From DASXMX01 sp036794395 (lineage in GTDB: Bacteria; Planctomycetota; Phycisphaerae; Tepidisphaerales; Tepidisphaeraceae), in the NCBI GenBank assembly GCA_036794395.1, contig DAIRGS010000061.1, positions 1 to 27,114 of the forward strand: DNA of 27,114 bases, given 5' to 3'. Each line of letters begins with the position of its first letter. The stretch's first letter is position 1. A model generated the notes under the pieces. The model saw only the letters and a program-made list of their open reading frames with translations, did no database searches and had not been told where the DNA came from. The translations under genes were made by a program, and so were the position numbers. Shown one piece after another: positions 15,096 to 21,727 of the stretch.

Positions 15096-15461
15096 TCAGC
15101 GATATCGCGACTCCAGTTCGTTGAGCCGGCGGTAGAGCTCTCGAACGATCTTCTTGTATGCGCCGAACTCTTCATCTGCCGTCAGCTCATCCTGGGCGCA
15201 AGCGGAACCGACGAGGATCGCTTCAAGCACATCGGCCATGTTGGGAATGGCCAATCCATGATCGGCAACGTCCTGGCCGAACTGCGGGTCCCACGCGATG
15301 GTGACCCGGAACTGTGAGCCGCCCGTGCGATATTCTTTCCAGCCGGCCAGTCGCTCGCCCTTGTGCGGCCTCAACATGAGCATGACCGCCCGCAGGTCCT
15401 CCTCGAACATTTGTTCTTCCATAAATCGATCAACTCCAACCTCCGATGGTTTAGTCAACAT
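15096..15461 (-). CDS. Conserved-looking protein of unknown function (121 aa)
   Basis: Soluble, acidic/basic mixed protein with no signal peptide or membrane helix. The N-terminal half is MEEQMFEEDLRAVMLMLRP, the middle has a beta-like TGGSQFRVTIAWDPQ, and the C-terminus is helical (GAYKKIVRELYRRLNELESRY). The ATG at 15461 has GGAGG 9 nt upstream; an internal ATG at 15422 is an alternative. It probably forms an operon with the FlgM-like gene downstream. I do not recognise the family. Confidence 0.6.
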   Translation of the reverse strand: MLTKPSEVGVDRFMEEQMFEEDLRAVMLMLRPHKGERLAGWKEYRTGGSQFRVTIAWDPQFGQDVADHGLAIPNMADVLEAILVGSACAQDELTADEEFGAYKKIVRELYRRLNELESRYR

Positions 15462-15802
15462 TATTACGGCCCTCCGTTTTCAGCCGTGCATTTCTGCCTG
15501 TCCTGCATCAGCCGCCCGACACTCGGAAACGCCTTCCGACGAACGTCATTCGGCCACGCATAATCCCCATCGGCCCGACGCGCTTTTCGTCTGTACAGCG
15601 ACACGCGTCGCATCGAGGCGCGTCACGATGTCATCGTTCAAAAGCACCGGGAATCCGGCTCGCCGGACGTGCGCGACAACAGGATTCTGCGAGCAGATTT
15701 TTTTTCACCGGACAGTTTGGCGATGAGCTTGTGGCGCGCTGTCGCGTGTGTTGATCCGGTGCATAACTTGTGATTACTCGTGATGGAGCAATAGCATTGA
15801 GA
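15462..15802. other. Intergenic region, no supported gene
   Basis: About 340 nt between the divergently oriented 121-aa gene and the cupin gene. Frames here are short and unlike proteins. I see no RNA gene or convincing promoter. Confidence 0.5.
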
Positions 15803-16129
15803 ATGATGAACATCGCTCACGTCCAAAACCCGGATCAGTGGTTTCAAATCATCGCCACCGCGCGAAAATCGCAGGTTGCGATCATGACCCTGGCACCCGG
15901 GAAATCCAGCGGTCCCAAAGGCAACGAGCATCCGAAATGCGAACAGGTTTTATACGTGATCGAAGGTGAGCTGCTGGCGGAAATTGGCGACGAAAAAGGG
16001 ACGCTTCGGAAAGGTGATTTGGTGATCGTTCCGGCCGGCGCCGATCATCGATTTGTGAATCAAAGCGGCTCACGCGCGGTGACGTTGAATGTCTACGCAC
16101 CACCGGCATACCGACCTGAAGAGTCGTAA
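15803..16129 (+). CDS. Small single-domain cupin protein
   Basis: 108-aa beta-barrel protein. Cupin motif 1 is seen as GPKGNEHPKCEQVLYVIEGE and motif 2 as GDLVIVPAGADHRFVN, giving candidate metal ligands His, Glu and the second His. The pattern HPxxEQxxYVxxGE is common in mannose-6-phosphate-isomerase-like and sugar-binding cupins, but the reaction cannot be assigned. The ATG at 15803 (MMNIAHV) is preferred over a GTG at 15770; the Shine-Dalgarno sequence is weak for both. It converges with the histidine kinase gene with 16 nt between stops. Confidence 0.85.
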   Translation: MMNIAHVQNPDQWFQIIATARKSQVAIMTLAPGKSSGPKGNEHPKCEQVLYVIEGELLAEIGDEKGTLRKGDLVIVPAGADHRFVNQSGSRAVTLNVYAPPAYRPEES

Positions 16130-16145
16130 ATGAAGCCGCTAAAAG

Positions 16146-17618
16146 TTATTGCAGTGCGGCAGGACCCGAAGCATTGTGAGGTGTGACGGGCATTCGAATG
16201 CTCATGCGAGTGCCTTTGTTCACTTCGCTCTGAACGCCGATCGTTCCGCCATGAAGTGAAACGATGCTCTTCACAATGGCCAGACCCAGTCCCACGTTAC
16301 CGCCGGCGTTAGAACGGGCGCGATCGGCGCGATAAAAGCGATCGAATATGCGCGGCAGGTCATCGGAATTAATTCCGGCGCCCGTGTCGGCCACCTCAAC
16401 GCGAAGCTCCCCATTTTCTCGCCCCGCGTTGATTTCAACGCGGCCTCCTGACGGGGTGTAGCGAATGGCGTTGGAAACCAGGTTCCCCACCGCGCGCTGG
16501 AACAAAGTGCGATCGAGCCGTGCGTGCGTGCCCTGGGCGCAAGTCACTTTCAGTGTTACTCCCGCTTCGCCGGCGGGTGCTTCATAGAAATCACGGACGC
16601 GCTCAAGTTCGTTGCCGACATCCACCAGTTCCTTACTGACATGCGTTCGTGGATCTTCCGAGCGCGCGATGAAGAGCATGCTGTCGATGATCCGGCTCAA
16701 TCGCCCGCACTCCTCCAGGCATGATCCGAGTGTTTCCTGATATTCATTCAACGAACGTGCCTTGCCCAGCGCAACTTCTGCTTCGATGCGCATATTGTTG
16801 ACCGGCGTGCGCAACTCATGCGCGATGTCGGCGGAAAACCGCTGGAGACGGTCGAAAGAATCCTGCAATCGTTCCAGCATCGAATTGAAGTTCGCACCCA
16901 GGTCAGCCAGCTCGGCTGGAAGGCGAAAGGTATCAATCCGCTCGGCCAGGTTGTTCGAACGGATCCGTTGCACCTTACCGGCGATCTGCCGAAGGGGCCG
17001 CAGGCCAGCGCGTGCCAGCCAGTAGCCGGCCAGCGCGCAGCCGGCCAGCCCAATCCCCAGCACGAGCAGGAGCGTTCGGCGATATTCCGCCAGCCTTTGT
17101 CGCGAGGGTCCGGTATCCAGCGCCACCTGAATTGTCGCGGCCTCGCCTCCGTCGGGGCCGATCTCCCCGCGCGCGGACATCAGCCGAAACGCCTCCGATT
17201 GCGAGCTCCGCACAACACTCTGACTGGGCTCGTCGCCGGACGCGGCCACCGGGGGGAATTCCTTCTGGCTCACCAGCGGCGTCATCTCGGGGGATTCGGC
17301 GATGAGCGCCCCACGTGGCCCCAGAACACGGGCATACACCCGCGCGTACTGCCTCGGCGCCCAGGTTTGTTCAACCTCCTCGGTAAGCTTCCATTGTTCG
17401 CTGACCGGACCTTGAAGCAAGCCGCGAATGACATGCACCTTTTCGATCAGGAACTGATCCTGTGCGTGCCGGAGATTCACCTCAAGCGTGACGTAGAGGA
17501 ACACCGTCGCGGCGACCAGGATGACAAACGACGAGCCCACGTACCAGGCCGTCAGGCGCAATGCCAGCGACCAGGTCCGGCGGGGAGCGGGGTGCTCAGG
17601 CGCGGTCGTTAAGGACAT
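16146..17618 (-). CDS. CusS-like sensor histidine kinase
   Basis: 490-aa membrane kinase. Transmembrane helices at about 22-44 and 182-201 flank an extracytoplasmic sensor loop (about 45-181). A HAMP domain (about 203-255) comes next, then the H-box FSADIAHELRTP with phospho-acceptor His267, the N-box GNLVSNAIRYTPSGG, G1 VADTGAGI, the F-box FDRFYRADRAR and G2 GLGLAIVKSIVSLHGG. The layout and ANFNSMLERLQDSFDRLQRFSAD-type linker match heavy-metal sensor kinases (CusS/CopS/IrlS). It overlaps the response regulator gene by 23 nt. No metal efflux gene is in the window, so the signal is unproven. Confidence 0.93.
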   Translation of the reverse strand: MSLTTAPEHPAPRRTWSLALRLTAWYVGSSFVILVAATVFLYVTLEVNLRHAQDQFLIEKVHVIRGLLQGPVSEQWKLTEEVEQTWAPRQYARVYARVLGPRGALIAESPEMTPLVSQKEFPPVAASGDEPSQSVVRSSQSEAFRLMSARGEIGPDGGEAATIQVALDTGPSRQRLAEYRRTLLLVLGIGLAGCALAGYWLARAGLRPLRQIAGKVQRIRSNNLAERIDTFRLPAELADLGANFNSMLERLQDSFDRLQRFSADIAHELRTPVNNMRIEAEVALGKARSLNEYQETLGSCLEECGRLSRIIDSMLFIARSEDPRTHVSKELVDVGNELERVRDFYEAPAGEAGVTLKVTCAQGTHARLDRTLFQRAVGNLVSNAIRYTPSGGRVEINAGRENGELRVEVADTGAGINSDDLPRIFDRFYRADRARSNAGGNVGLGLAIVKSIVSLHGGTIGVQSEVNKGTRMSIRMPVTPHNASGPAALQ

Positions 17619-18270
17619 AGCCCACCCCGCGGACAGTGTGAATCAGCTTGCTCTCATAGGGGTCATCAAGCTTCGAGCGCAAGCGCCGAACATGCACGTC
17701 AACGACATTCGTGTCGCTCTCGAAATTCATGTCCCACACCTGCTCGGCAATGATGTTCCGCGACAGCACCTCACCCGACCGTCGTGCGAGCAGCGATAGT
17801 AGGGAGAATTCTTTTGGCGTCAGATCCAGCTTCTTGCCGGCGCGAAGAGCACGCTGCTTGAAGAGATCCAACTCCAGATCGCCTACCTTCACCAGTCCCG
17901 GCTGACGCTGGGGGTTTCGGCGAAGCACCGAGCGAACGCGCGCCAGCAGCTCGGAAAATGCAAAGGGCTTCACAAGATAGTCGTCAGCGCCAAGCTCGAG
18001 ACCTTTGACCCGATCGTCAACGGTATCGCGCGCGGTCAGGAACAGAACCGGTGTCTGTTTGCCGCCCTTCCGCAAATCGGCCATCACCGACCATCCATCG
18101 CGGACAGGCAGCATGACATCGAGAATGATCAAATCATATTCCCCCTCCAGCGCCATCTTAAGTCCAACGTCGCCCTGCTCGGCAACGTCAACTTCATAGC
18201 CGCTCTCGCGCAAACCCTTTTCGAGATACAACGCCGATTTCTTTTCGTCCTCGATTACCAGTATTTTCAT
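17596..18270 (-). CDS. OmpR/CusR-like response regulator
   Basis: DNA-binding partner of the downstream kinase, 224 aa. The receiver domain starts MKILVIEDE with acidic pocket Glu-Asp, phospho-acceptor Asp51 (LIILDVMLP), Thr in LTARD and Lys in YLVKPF. The winged-helix output domain has LTPKEFSLLSLLARRSGEVLSR, NVVDVHVRRLRSKL and the end VRGVGYVL. The family-like start MKIL at 18270 is used; an in-frame ATG 9 nt upstream (18279) is equally possible. The 3' end overlaps the kinase start, so the two are one operon, read away from the glycosyltransferase gene. Confidence 0.95.
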   Translation of the reverse strand: MKILVIEDEKKSALYLEKGLRESGYEVDVAEQGDVGLKMALEGEYDLIILDVMLPVRDGWSVMADLRKGGKQTPVLFLTARDTVDDRVKGLELGADDYLVKPFAFSELLARVRSVLRRNPQRQPGLVKVGDLELDLFKQRALRAGKKLDLTPKEFSLLSLLARRSGEVLSRNIIAEQVWDMNFESDTNVVDVHVRRLRSKLDDPYESKLIHTVRGVGYVLNDRA

Positions 18271-18357
18271 GATGGCCATTTTAGCTTTCTCTGAAGCGGT
18301 CGCGAGTGAAAGTTTCGTAGCGTGATGATTATAACGCTTGCGTAATGGAGATTGCGC

Positions 18358-19923
18358 GTGTCGGACTTGTACAAACGTAACGCCGAGTCAGAAGGTCACA
18401 ATCAGGGTTTACCCTCTGGCGATGCACGTACGGGCCAACTGATACTACTCCTTACCGTGGCGGGGATTGCCTGCCGCCTGGCGCAGTATTTTTGGGATCG
18501 ATCATTCTGGGTGGATGAGGCGTCGCTGGTCCTGAATATTCGTACGAAAACCGCCGGTGAACTGCTCGGCGCCTTGTCGTATCACCAAGCCGCCCCACCG
18601 TTATTTCTTCTGGCCGAGCGCGCGCTATTCCGACTCACTGGCAGCGGAGAGCTGTCTTTGAGGTTTCTTCCGCTCGTCGCGGGGTGCGCTTCGATGATCC
18701 TTTTCGCTTCGCTGGCCCGGCGTATTTTGAATCCTTGGGCCGTGGTTGCGGCGGTTGCGATGTTCGCATTTTCCGATCGCTTGATCTGGCACGCCACTGA
18801 AGTCAAACAGTATGGAATTGATGTATTTGTCTCGGTCCTGCTCACTTGGCTCGCTGTCGGTCGGGGCGATCAGGACACGCATGTCGTTCGACGTTTCATC
18901 GTTCTCTGCATCGCCGGGGTCGCGGCTGTTTGGATGTCTTACCCGGCAGTCATGGCCTTTGGCGGCCTCAGCCTGGCCATGCTTCCGACGTTGTTATCCC
19001 GAAGTGAAAGCAGGCTTAAATCGCTCCTTATTTACGCGGCGGGCAATCTTCCCGCCGCGATCTCATTTGTGATGGTGCTGCGGTTAGTTATGCGATTCCA
19101 GCAGACGCAATCACTGGGCGAGTACTGGGCCGAGGATTTTCTGCCTGTCTCCCATCCGTTTGCCGGCATCGGCTGGCTCTGGACGCATCTCTTGAATTTG
19201 TGCAATTACCCGGTGGAACCGCTGGGGCCAGTGCTACTTGTGTGCGCCGTTGTCGGCGGAATATGGATGGCTCGACGCGGGCAGGGCCGGGGGGTTGCGA
19301 TGCTGACCATGCCGCTGGTGTTGAATCTGATCGCCTCAGCCGCGGGACGGTATCCGTTTGATGGAAAACGCCTGACGGTCTACCTCGTGCCGGCGGTGCT
19401 GCTCCTGGGCGCTGCGGGTACTGAGGCCATTTGGGCATGGCTCAAACAGCCGATCGGGAAGTTCGCGATCATTCCAGCGGCCGCACTGATCGCGGTGGGT
19501 GCGGGCAGCGCTGCGTTTCATCTGGTCTCGCCTCGATATCGAGGTCACGTGCGGCCGGTCGCGGCGTTCGTCCGCGCGCATTCGTCTATCGATGATGCGA
19601 TCTTTCCGCTTCAGCCTCACGAATTTGCCTGTTACTGGCCGGCTGTTGACCCGCGTGTCAGCTATGACATTCCGCCGGCCAATCAGATCCACGCCAAACG
19701 ATTCTGGCTCGTGTGGTCATTTCCCAACGCCCGCTTTCGATCGCATCTCAACCCCCTCCTTAAATGGGCGCGAACTTTTGCGACCGAACGCGTCTCCTAC
19801 GACCGCGCCGGCGGATGTGCGTTTCTATTTGAAATCAGCGGTGCACCAGACAATTCGGTACCCCCCGACATTGCGACGCACCACAAAATGATGGCCTCTG
19901 ATCCGGATTCGCCTCCCGACTAA
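18358..19923 (+). CDS. GT39/ArnT-type polytopic membrane glycosyltransferase
   Basis: 521-aa protein with about ten hydrophobic segments after a short polar N-terminus. The first periplasmic loop has FWVDEASLVLNIRTK with the Asp-Glu pair (D53, E54) typical of catalysis in the GT-C enzymes PMT and ArnT, followed by HQAAPPLFLLAERALFRLTGSGELSLRFLPLVAG, a recognisable GT39/PMT_2 stretch. The C-terminal 120 residues are a soluble domain. It would transfer a sugar from a polyprenyl-phosphate donor to lipid, glycan or protein in the periplasm; substrate unknown. The GTG at 18358 has GGAG 7 nt upstream and is preferred over a TTG at 18352. It is divergent from the CusRS-like operon. Confidence 0.85.
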   Translation: MSDLYKRNAESEGHNQGLPSGDARTGQLILLLTVAGIACRLAQYFWDRSFWVDEASLVLNIRTKTAGELLGALSYHQAAPPLFLLAERALFRLTGSGELSLRFLPLVAGCASMILFASLARRILNPWAVVAAVAMFAFSDRLIWHATEVKQYGIDVFVSVLLTWLAVGRGDQDTHVVRRFIVLCIAGVAAVWMSYPAVMAFGGLSLAMLPTLLSRSESRLKSLLIYAAGNLPAAISFVMVLRLVMRFQQTQSLGEYWAEDFLPVSHPFAGIGWLWTHLLNLCNYPVEPLGPVLLVCAVVGGIWMARRGQGRGVAMLTMPLVLNLIASAAGRYPFDGKRLTVYLVPAVLLLGAAGTEAIWAWLKQPIGKFAIIPAAALIAVGAGSAAFHLVSPRYRGHVRPVAAFVRAHSSIDDAIFPLQPHEFACYWPAVDPRVSYDIPPANQIHAKRFWLVWSFPNARFRSHLNPLLKWARTFATERVSYDRAGGCAFLFEISGAPDNSVPPDIATHHKMMASDPDSPPD

Positions 19924-20073
19924 TCCGCACAACCCTCAACCGCCGAAATCTTTACTAAGCATGAAGCGATTACCAGACGCGCAACCGGCAGTTTTTGCGC
20001 CACGGCTTAACCTGCGCGGATCAATCTCCGATCAGACGTTTAACCAACGCGGCCTAAAGGACTGGGAGATTTA

Positions 20074-20502
20074 ATGCAGCTGACCGCCGACGCATTTCGT
20101 TCGATCGTTTCCATCGCGGAGTCCCCGAGCATTGCACCGGGCGATAAACGCCGGGCGCCGCGCACGGTGCTCGATGTCTTCGCGACGTTGATGCCGTTCT
20201 CGGAGCGTTTCGGTACCGAGAACATGGACGTGCCCATTCGCGACCTTTCCCGCGGCGGCTTTGGTTTTCTCCACGATCGACGGCTTCCGCTGGGCGAGCA
20301 GTTCGCCATGCTCCTGCCCAATGAAGACGGGCACCCGATTGTGGTCCTTTGCACGGTGGCCTATTGGCAGCCGCTGGATGAGGGCTTCTTCGCCATCGGC
20401 GCACGATTCTGCCGGGTGCTTCGCCAGGGCAATGCCGGTCTGCCGCTCATCCTCGAAGACGCCGTGTCTGGTGAGATTACCGATACGCGCGTTGCGTCGT
20501 AA
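20074..20502 (+). CDS. PilZ-domain protein (c-di-GMP binding)
   Basis: 142-aa cytoplasmic protein with the two PilZ signature elements: RRAPR (residues 26-30, the RxxxR motif) and RDLSRGGFGF (D57, S59, G61-G62, the [DN]xSxxG motif), followed by a beta-barrel with GFFAIGARFCRV. It should bind cyclic di-GMP; as a single-domain protein it would act through an unknown partner. The ATG at 20074 has GGGAG 5 nt upstream. It stands alone, 150 nt after the glycosyltransferase gene, which may be a functional neighbour in surface polysaccharide control, though this is inference. Confidence 0.9.
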   Translation: MQLTADAFRSIVSIAESPSIAPGDKRRAPRTVLDVFATLMPFSERFGTENMDVPIRDLSRGGFGFLHDRRLPLGEQFAMLLPNEDGHPIVVLCTVAYWQPLDEGFFAIGARFCRVLRQGNAGLPLILEDAVSGEITDTRVAS

Positions 20503-20532
20503 CCCCGCGCAGGTTGCACAATCAAAAATCTC

Positions 20533-20553
20533 GGAATTATGCACTTTACAAAA
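20533..20553 (+). repeat. 21-bp sequence shared with the upstream edge of the transposase remnant
   Basis: GGAATTATGCACTTTACAAA here matches the minus strand at 25857-25837 (upstream edge of the ISXO2-type remnant) with only two transitions; similarity stops on both sides. It may be an orphan inverted-repeat end of that insertion-sequence family or a shared regulatory word. Confidence 0.5.
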
Positions 20554-20594
20554 TGTCGCCCATCCTAGTGTTGGCGATACGTTGGCAACGTGAT

Positions 20595-20885
20595 TTATCG
20601 GTCGCGTACGGCGCGTGCCTTTGAACGCAGGGATGCCAAAAGCAACTTGACGGACAGAACGGTTAGGCCGATGCCGCAAATCGAATAGAAGACGATGATC
20701 CGAATATCTGGCTGGCCGGAGGCTGCAATCAATTCCCATACCGCGTAACCCGACATTGCCAACAATCCCAATCCGATGACGGCAAGGATTCCAGCGGCGA
20801 GTATGCCCCCAATCCGACGAAACATCATCCACCGATAGGAGCTGTTGTCGGCGGGGGAATAGTCTAGAACGCGAGGGGGCTCCAT
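20595..20885 (-). CDS. Small membrane protein with two transmembrane helices, unknown function
   Basis: 96 aa. A polar N-terminus (MEPPRVLDYSPADNSSYRW) is followed by helix 1 (IGGILAAGILAVIGLGLLAMSGYAVWELI), a short loop (AASGQPDIR), helix 2 (IIVFYSICGIGLTVLSVKLLLASL) and a basic tail, so both ends are probably cytoplasmic. The ATG at 20885 overlaps the stop of the upstream 52-aa gene by one base (TAATG), which supports this start and translational coupling. No family recognised. Confidence 0.6.
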   Translation of the reverse strand: MEPPRVLDYSPADNSSYRWMMFRRIGGILAAGILAVIGLGLLAMSGYAVWELIAASGQPDIRIIVFYSICGIGLTVLSVKLLLASLRSKARAVRDR

Positions 20886-21043
20886 TACTTCTTCTTCCCC
20901 GGCTTGCTGGCCAGAATCTTCTTCACGTCGGCAGGTTTGATTTTGAAGATGGCGCTCACCAGTTGATCGGCGCTGAGAGGGGCGGCGCTGATTGGGTCGC
21001 CGCGTCGGCCTGGGTGCTTCTTGGGGGGCTTCTTGCTCGGCAT
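20885..21043 (-). CDS. Small basic protein (52 aa), unknown function
   Basis: MPSKKPPKKHPGRRGDP begins a highly basic N-terminal tail. A short helical part follows (LSADQLVSAIFKIKPADVKKIL), then a Lys-rich end. The reading frame runs from the ATG at 21043 to the TAA that overlaps the next gene's ATG, and this junction is the main support for its being real. The Shine-Dalgarno sequence is poor. The charge suggests nucleic-acid or ribosome contact, but that is a guess. Confidence 0.5.
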   Translation of the reverse strand: MPSKKPPKKHPGRRGDPISAAPLSADQLVSAIFKIKPADVKKILASKPGKKK

Positions 21044-21123
21044 GGTGTTTTATTTTAGCACGCCAGATCGAATCTGTTGGGTGGTGGAGGCTGTAATTGA
21101 CACCACAACCCATAGTGCATTTA

Positions 21124-21152
21124 TTGAAACTTAATCAGACAGGTTGTGTAAT
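21124..21152 (+). promoter_or_regulatory. Upstream sigma70-type promoter of the HD operon
   Basis: TTGAAA (21124-21129), a 17-nt spacer, and TGTAAT (21147-21152); each box matches consensus 5/6. It is in tandem with the second promoter just downstream. Confidence 0.6.
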
Positions 21153-21159
21153 TTCCTCA

Positions 21160-21188
21160 TTGACAGGGGTGGTGCAAGCCGATATAAG
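21160..21188 (+). promoter_or_regulatory. Main sigma70-type promoter of the HD operon
   Basis: TTGACA (21160-21165, 6/6), a 17-nt spacer, and TATAAG (21183-21188, 5/6), about 78 nt upstream of the first gene's start. It is the strongest promoter-like sequence I saw in the window. Confidence 0.7.
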
Positions 21189-21195
21189 AATCGGC
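21178..21195 (+). promoter_or_regulatory. Inverted repeat around the -10 box (operator candidate)
   Basis: GCCGAT (21178-21183) and ATCGGC (21190-21195) are separated by 6 nt and enclose most of the -10 box. A repressor bound here would block the promoter. The XRE protein encoded at 23336-24550 is one possible binder, but nothing in the sequence proves it. Confidence 0.45.
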
Positions 21196-21242
21196 GAAGG
21201 GATGGGTTTGGAGGTTTGCGCTGGCGTTGCGCACTCGCCTGA

Positions 21243-21259
21243 TCCCTTGTTGCAAGGGA
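21243..21259 (+). promoter_or_regulatory. Leader hairpin containing the Shine-Dalgarno of the first HD-operon gene
   Basis: TCCCTTG-TTG-CAAGGGA forms a perfect 7-bp stem. The AAGGGA in the right arm is the only Shine-Dalgarno-like sequence before the ATG at 21266, so the stem could limit translation initiation. Confidence 0.45.
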
Positions 21260-21265
21260 CATGCA

Positions 21266-21727
21266 ATGACGAAAAAGACCAATATTTTCCCCGAAGACGT
21301 CCTTATTGCCACCCTCCATCAAGTTCACCAGATTGCAAGTGGAATCCGCATCCCAAACGATCAGCAACTTGCCGCAATATTCAATGACGCCGCACAGAAG
21401 CATAGAGGGGTATTTCAGAAATTCGCGTGGAATCCTCTTTATAAACATTCAACCGTTCTAAGTGATGCGCTCCAGCACATTGATCTCGGCGGGGCAATTG
21501 TGCGCGAAAACGCTCCCACATCTAAGATGTATTTTACGATAACCACTCGGACTATGGGCGACTACGGAAAAGAGAAGTTCCAAAAGTTCTCCAGGAAAGA
21601 GCAAGTCGCCGTAAAGGAAGTGGCTCGGAGGATACGTGACGAGTTCGACAAGCCGATCGATCCTGCGGAAGCAGATCGAGAAGGTGGTCGTAGACAATCT
21701 GCCGGCCGATCCCATTCTTTGGTGTAA
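21266..21727 (+). CDS. Unknown 153-aa protein, first gene of the HD operon
   Basis: Soluble protein, mostly helical, with no recognised catalytic motif. It starts MTKKTNIFPEDVLIATLHQV, has a central ALQHIDLGGAIVREN and YFTITTRTMGDYGKEKF, and then a charged helix (FSRKEQVAVKEVARRIRDEF). The shape, helices followed by a beta-hairpin-like stretch and a charged helix, is reminiscent of winged-helix partners such as YwgA/SocA-like proteins; this is a weak impression. In B. subtilis, from memory, ywgA lies next to the HD gene ywfO, a similar pairing. The last 30 codons overlap the HD gene in another frame. Confidence 0.65.
   Translation: MTKKTNIFPEDVLIATLHQVHQIASGIRIPNDQQLAAIFNDAAQKHRGVFQKFAWNPLYKHSTVLSDALQHIDLGGAIVRENAPTSKMYFTITTRTMGDYGKEKFQKFSRKEQVAVKEVARRIRDEFDKPIDPAEADREGGRRQSAGRSHSLV

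Noticed and set aside
16818..17612. 264-codon plus-strand frame opposite the histidine kinase
   Set aside because: Antisense to intact kinase motifs; no domain.
18307..18335. Promoter for the GT39 gene (TATAAC at 18330)
   Set aside because: The -10 is good, but no acceptable -35 at 16-18 nt spacing could be found, so it was not listed.
20071..20832. 253-codon minus-strand frame covering the PilZ gene and the small membrane gene
   Set aside because: Overlaps two better-supported genes on both strands; no recognisable sequence.
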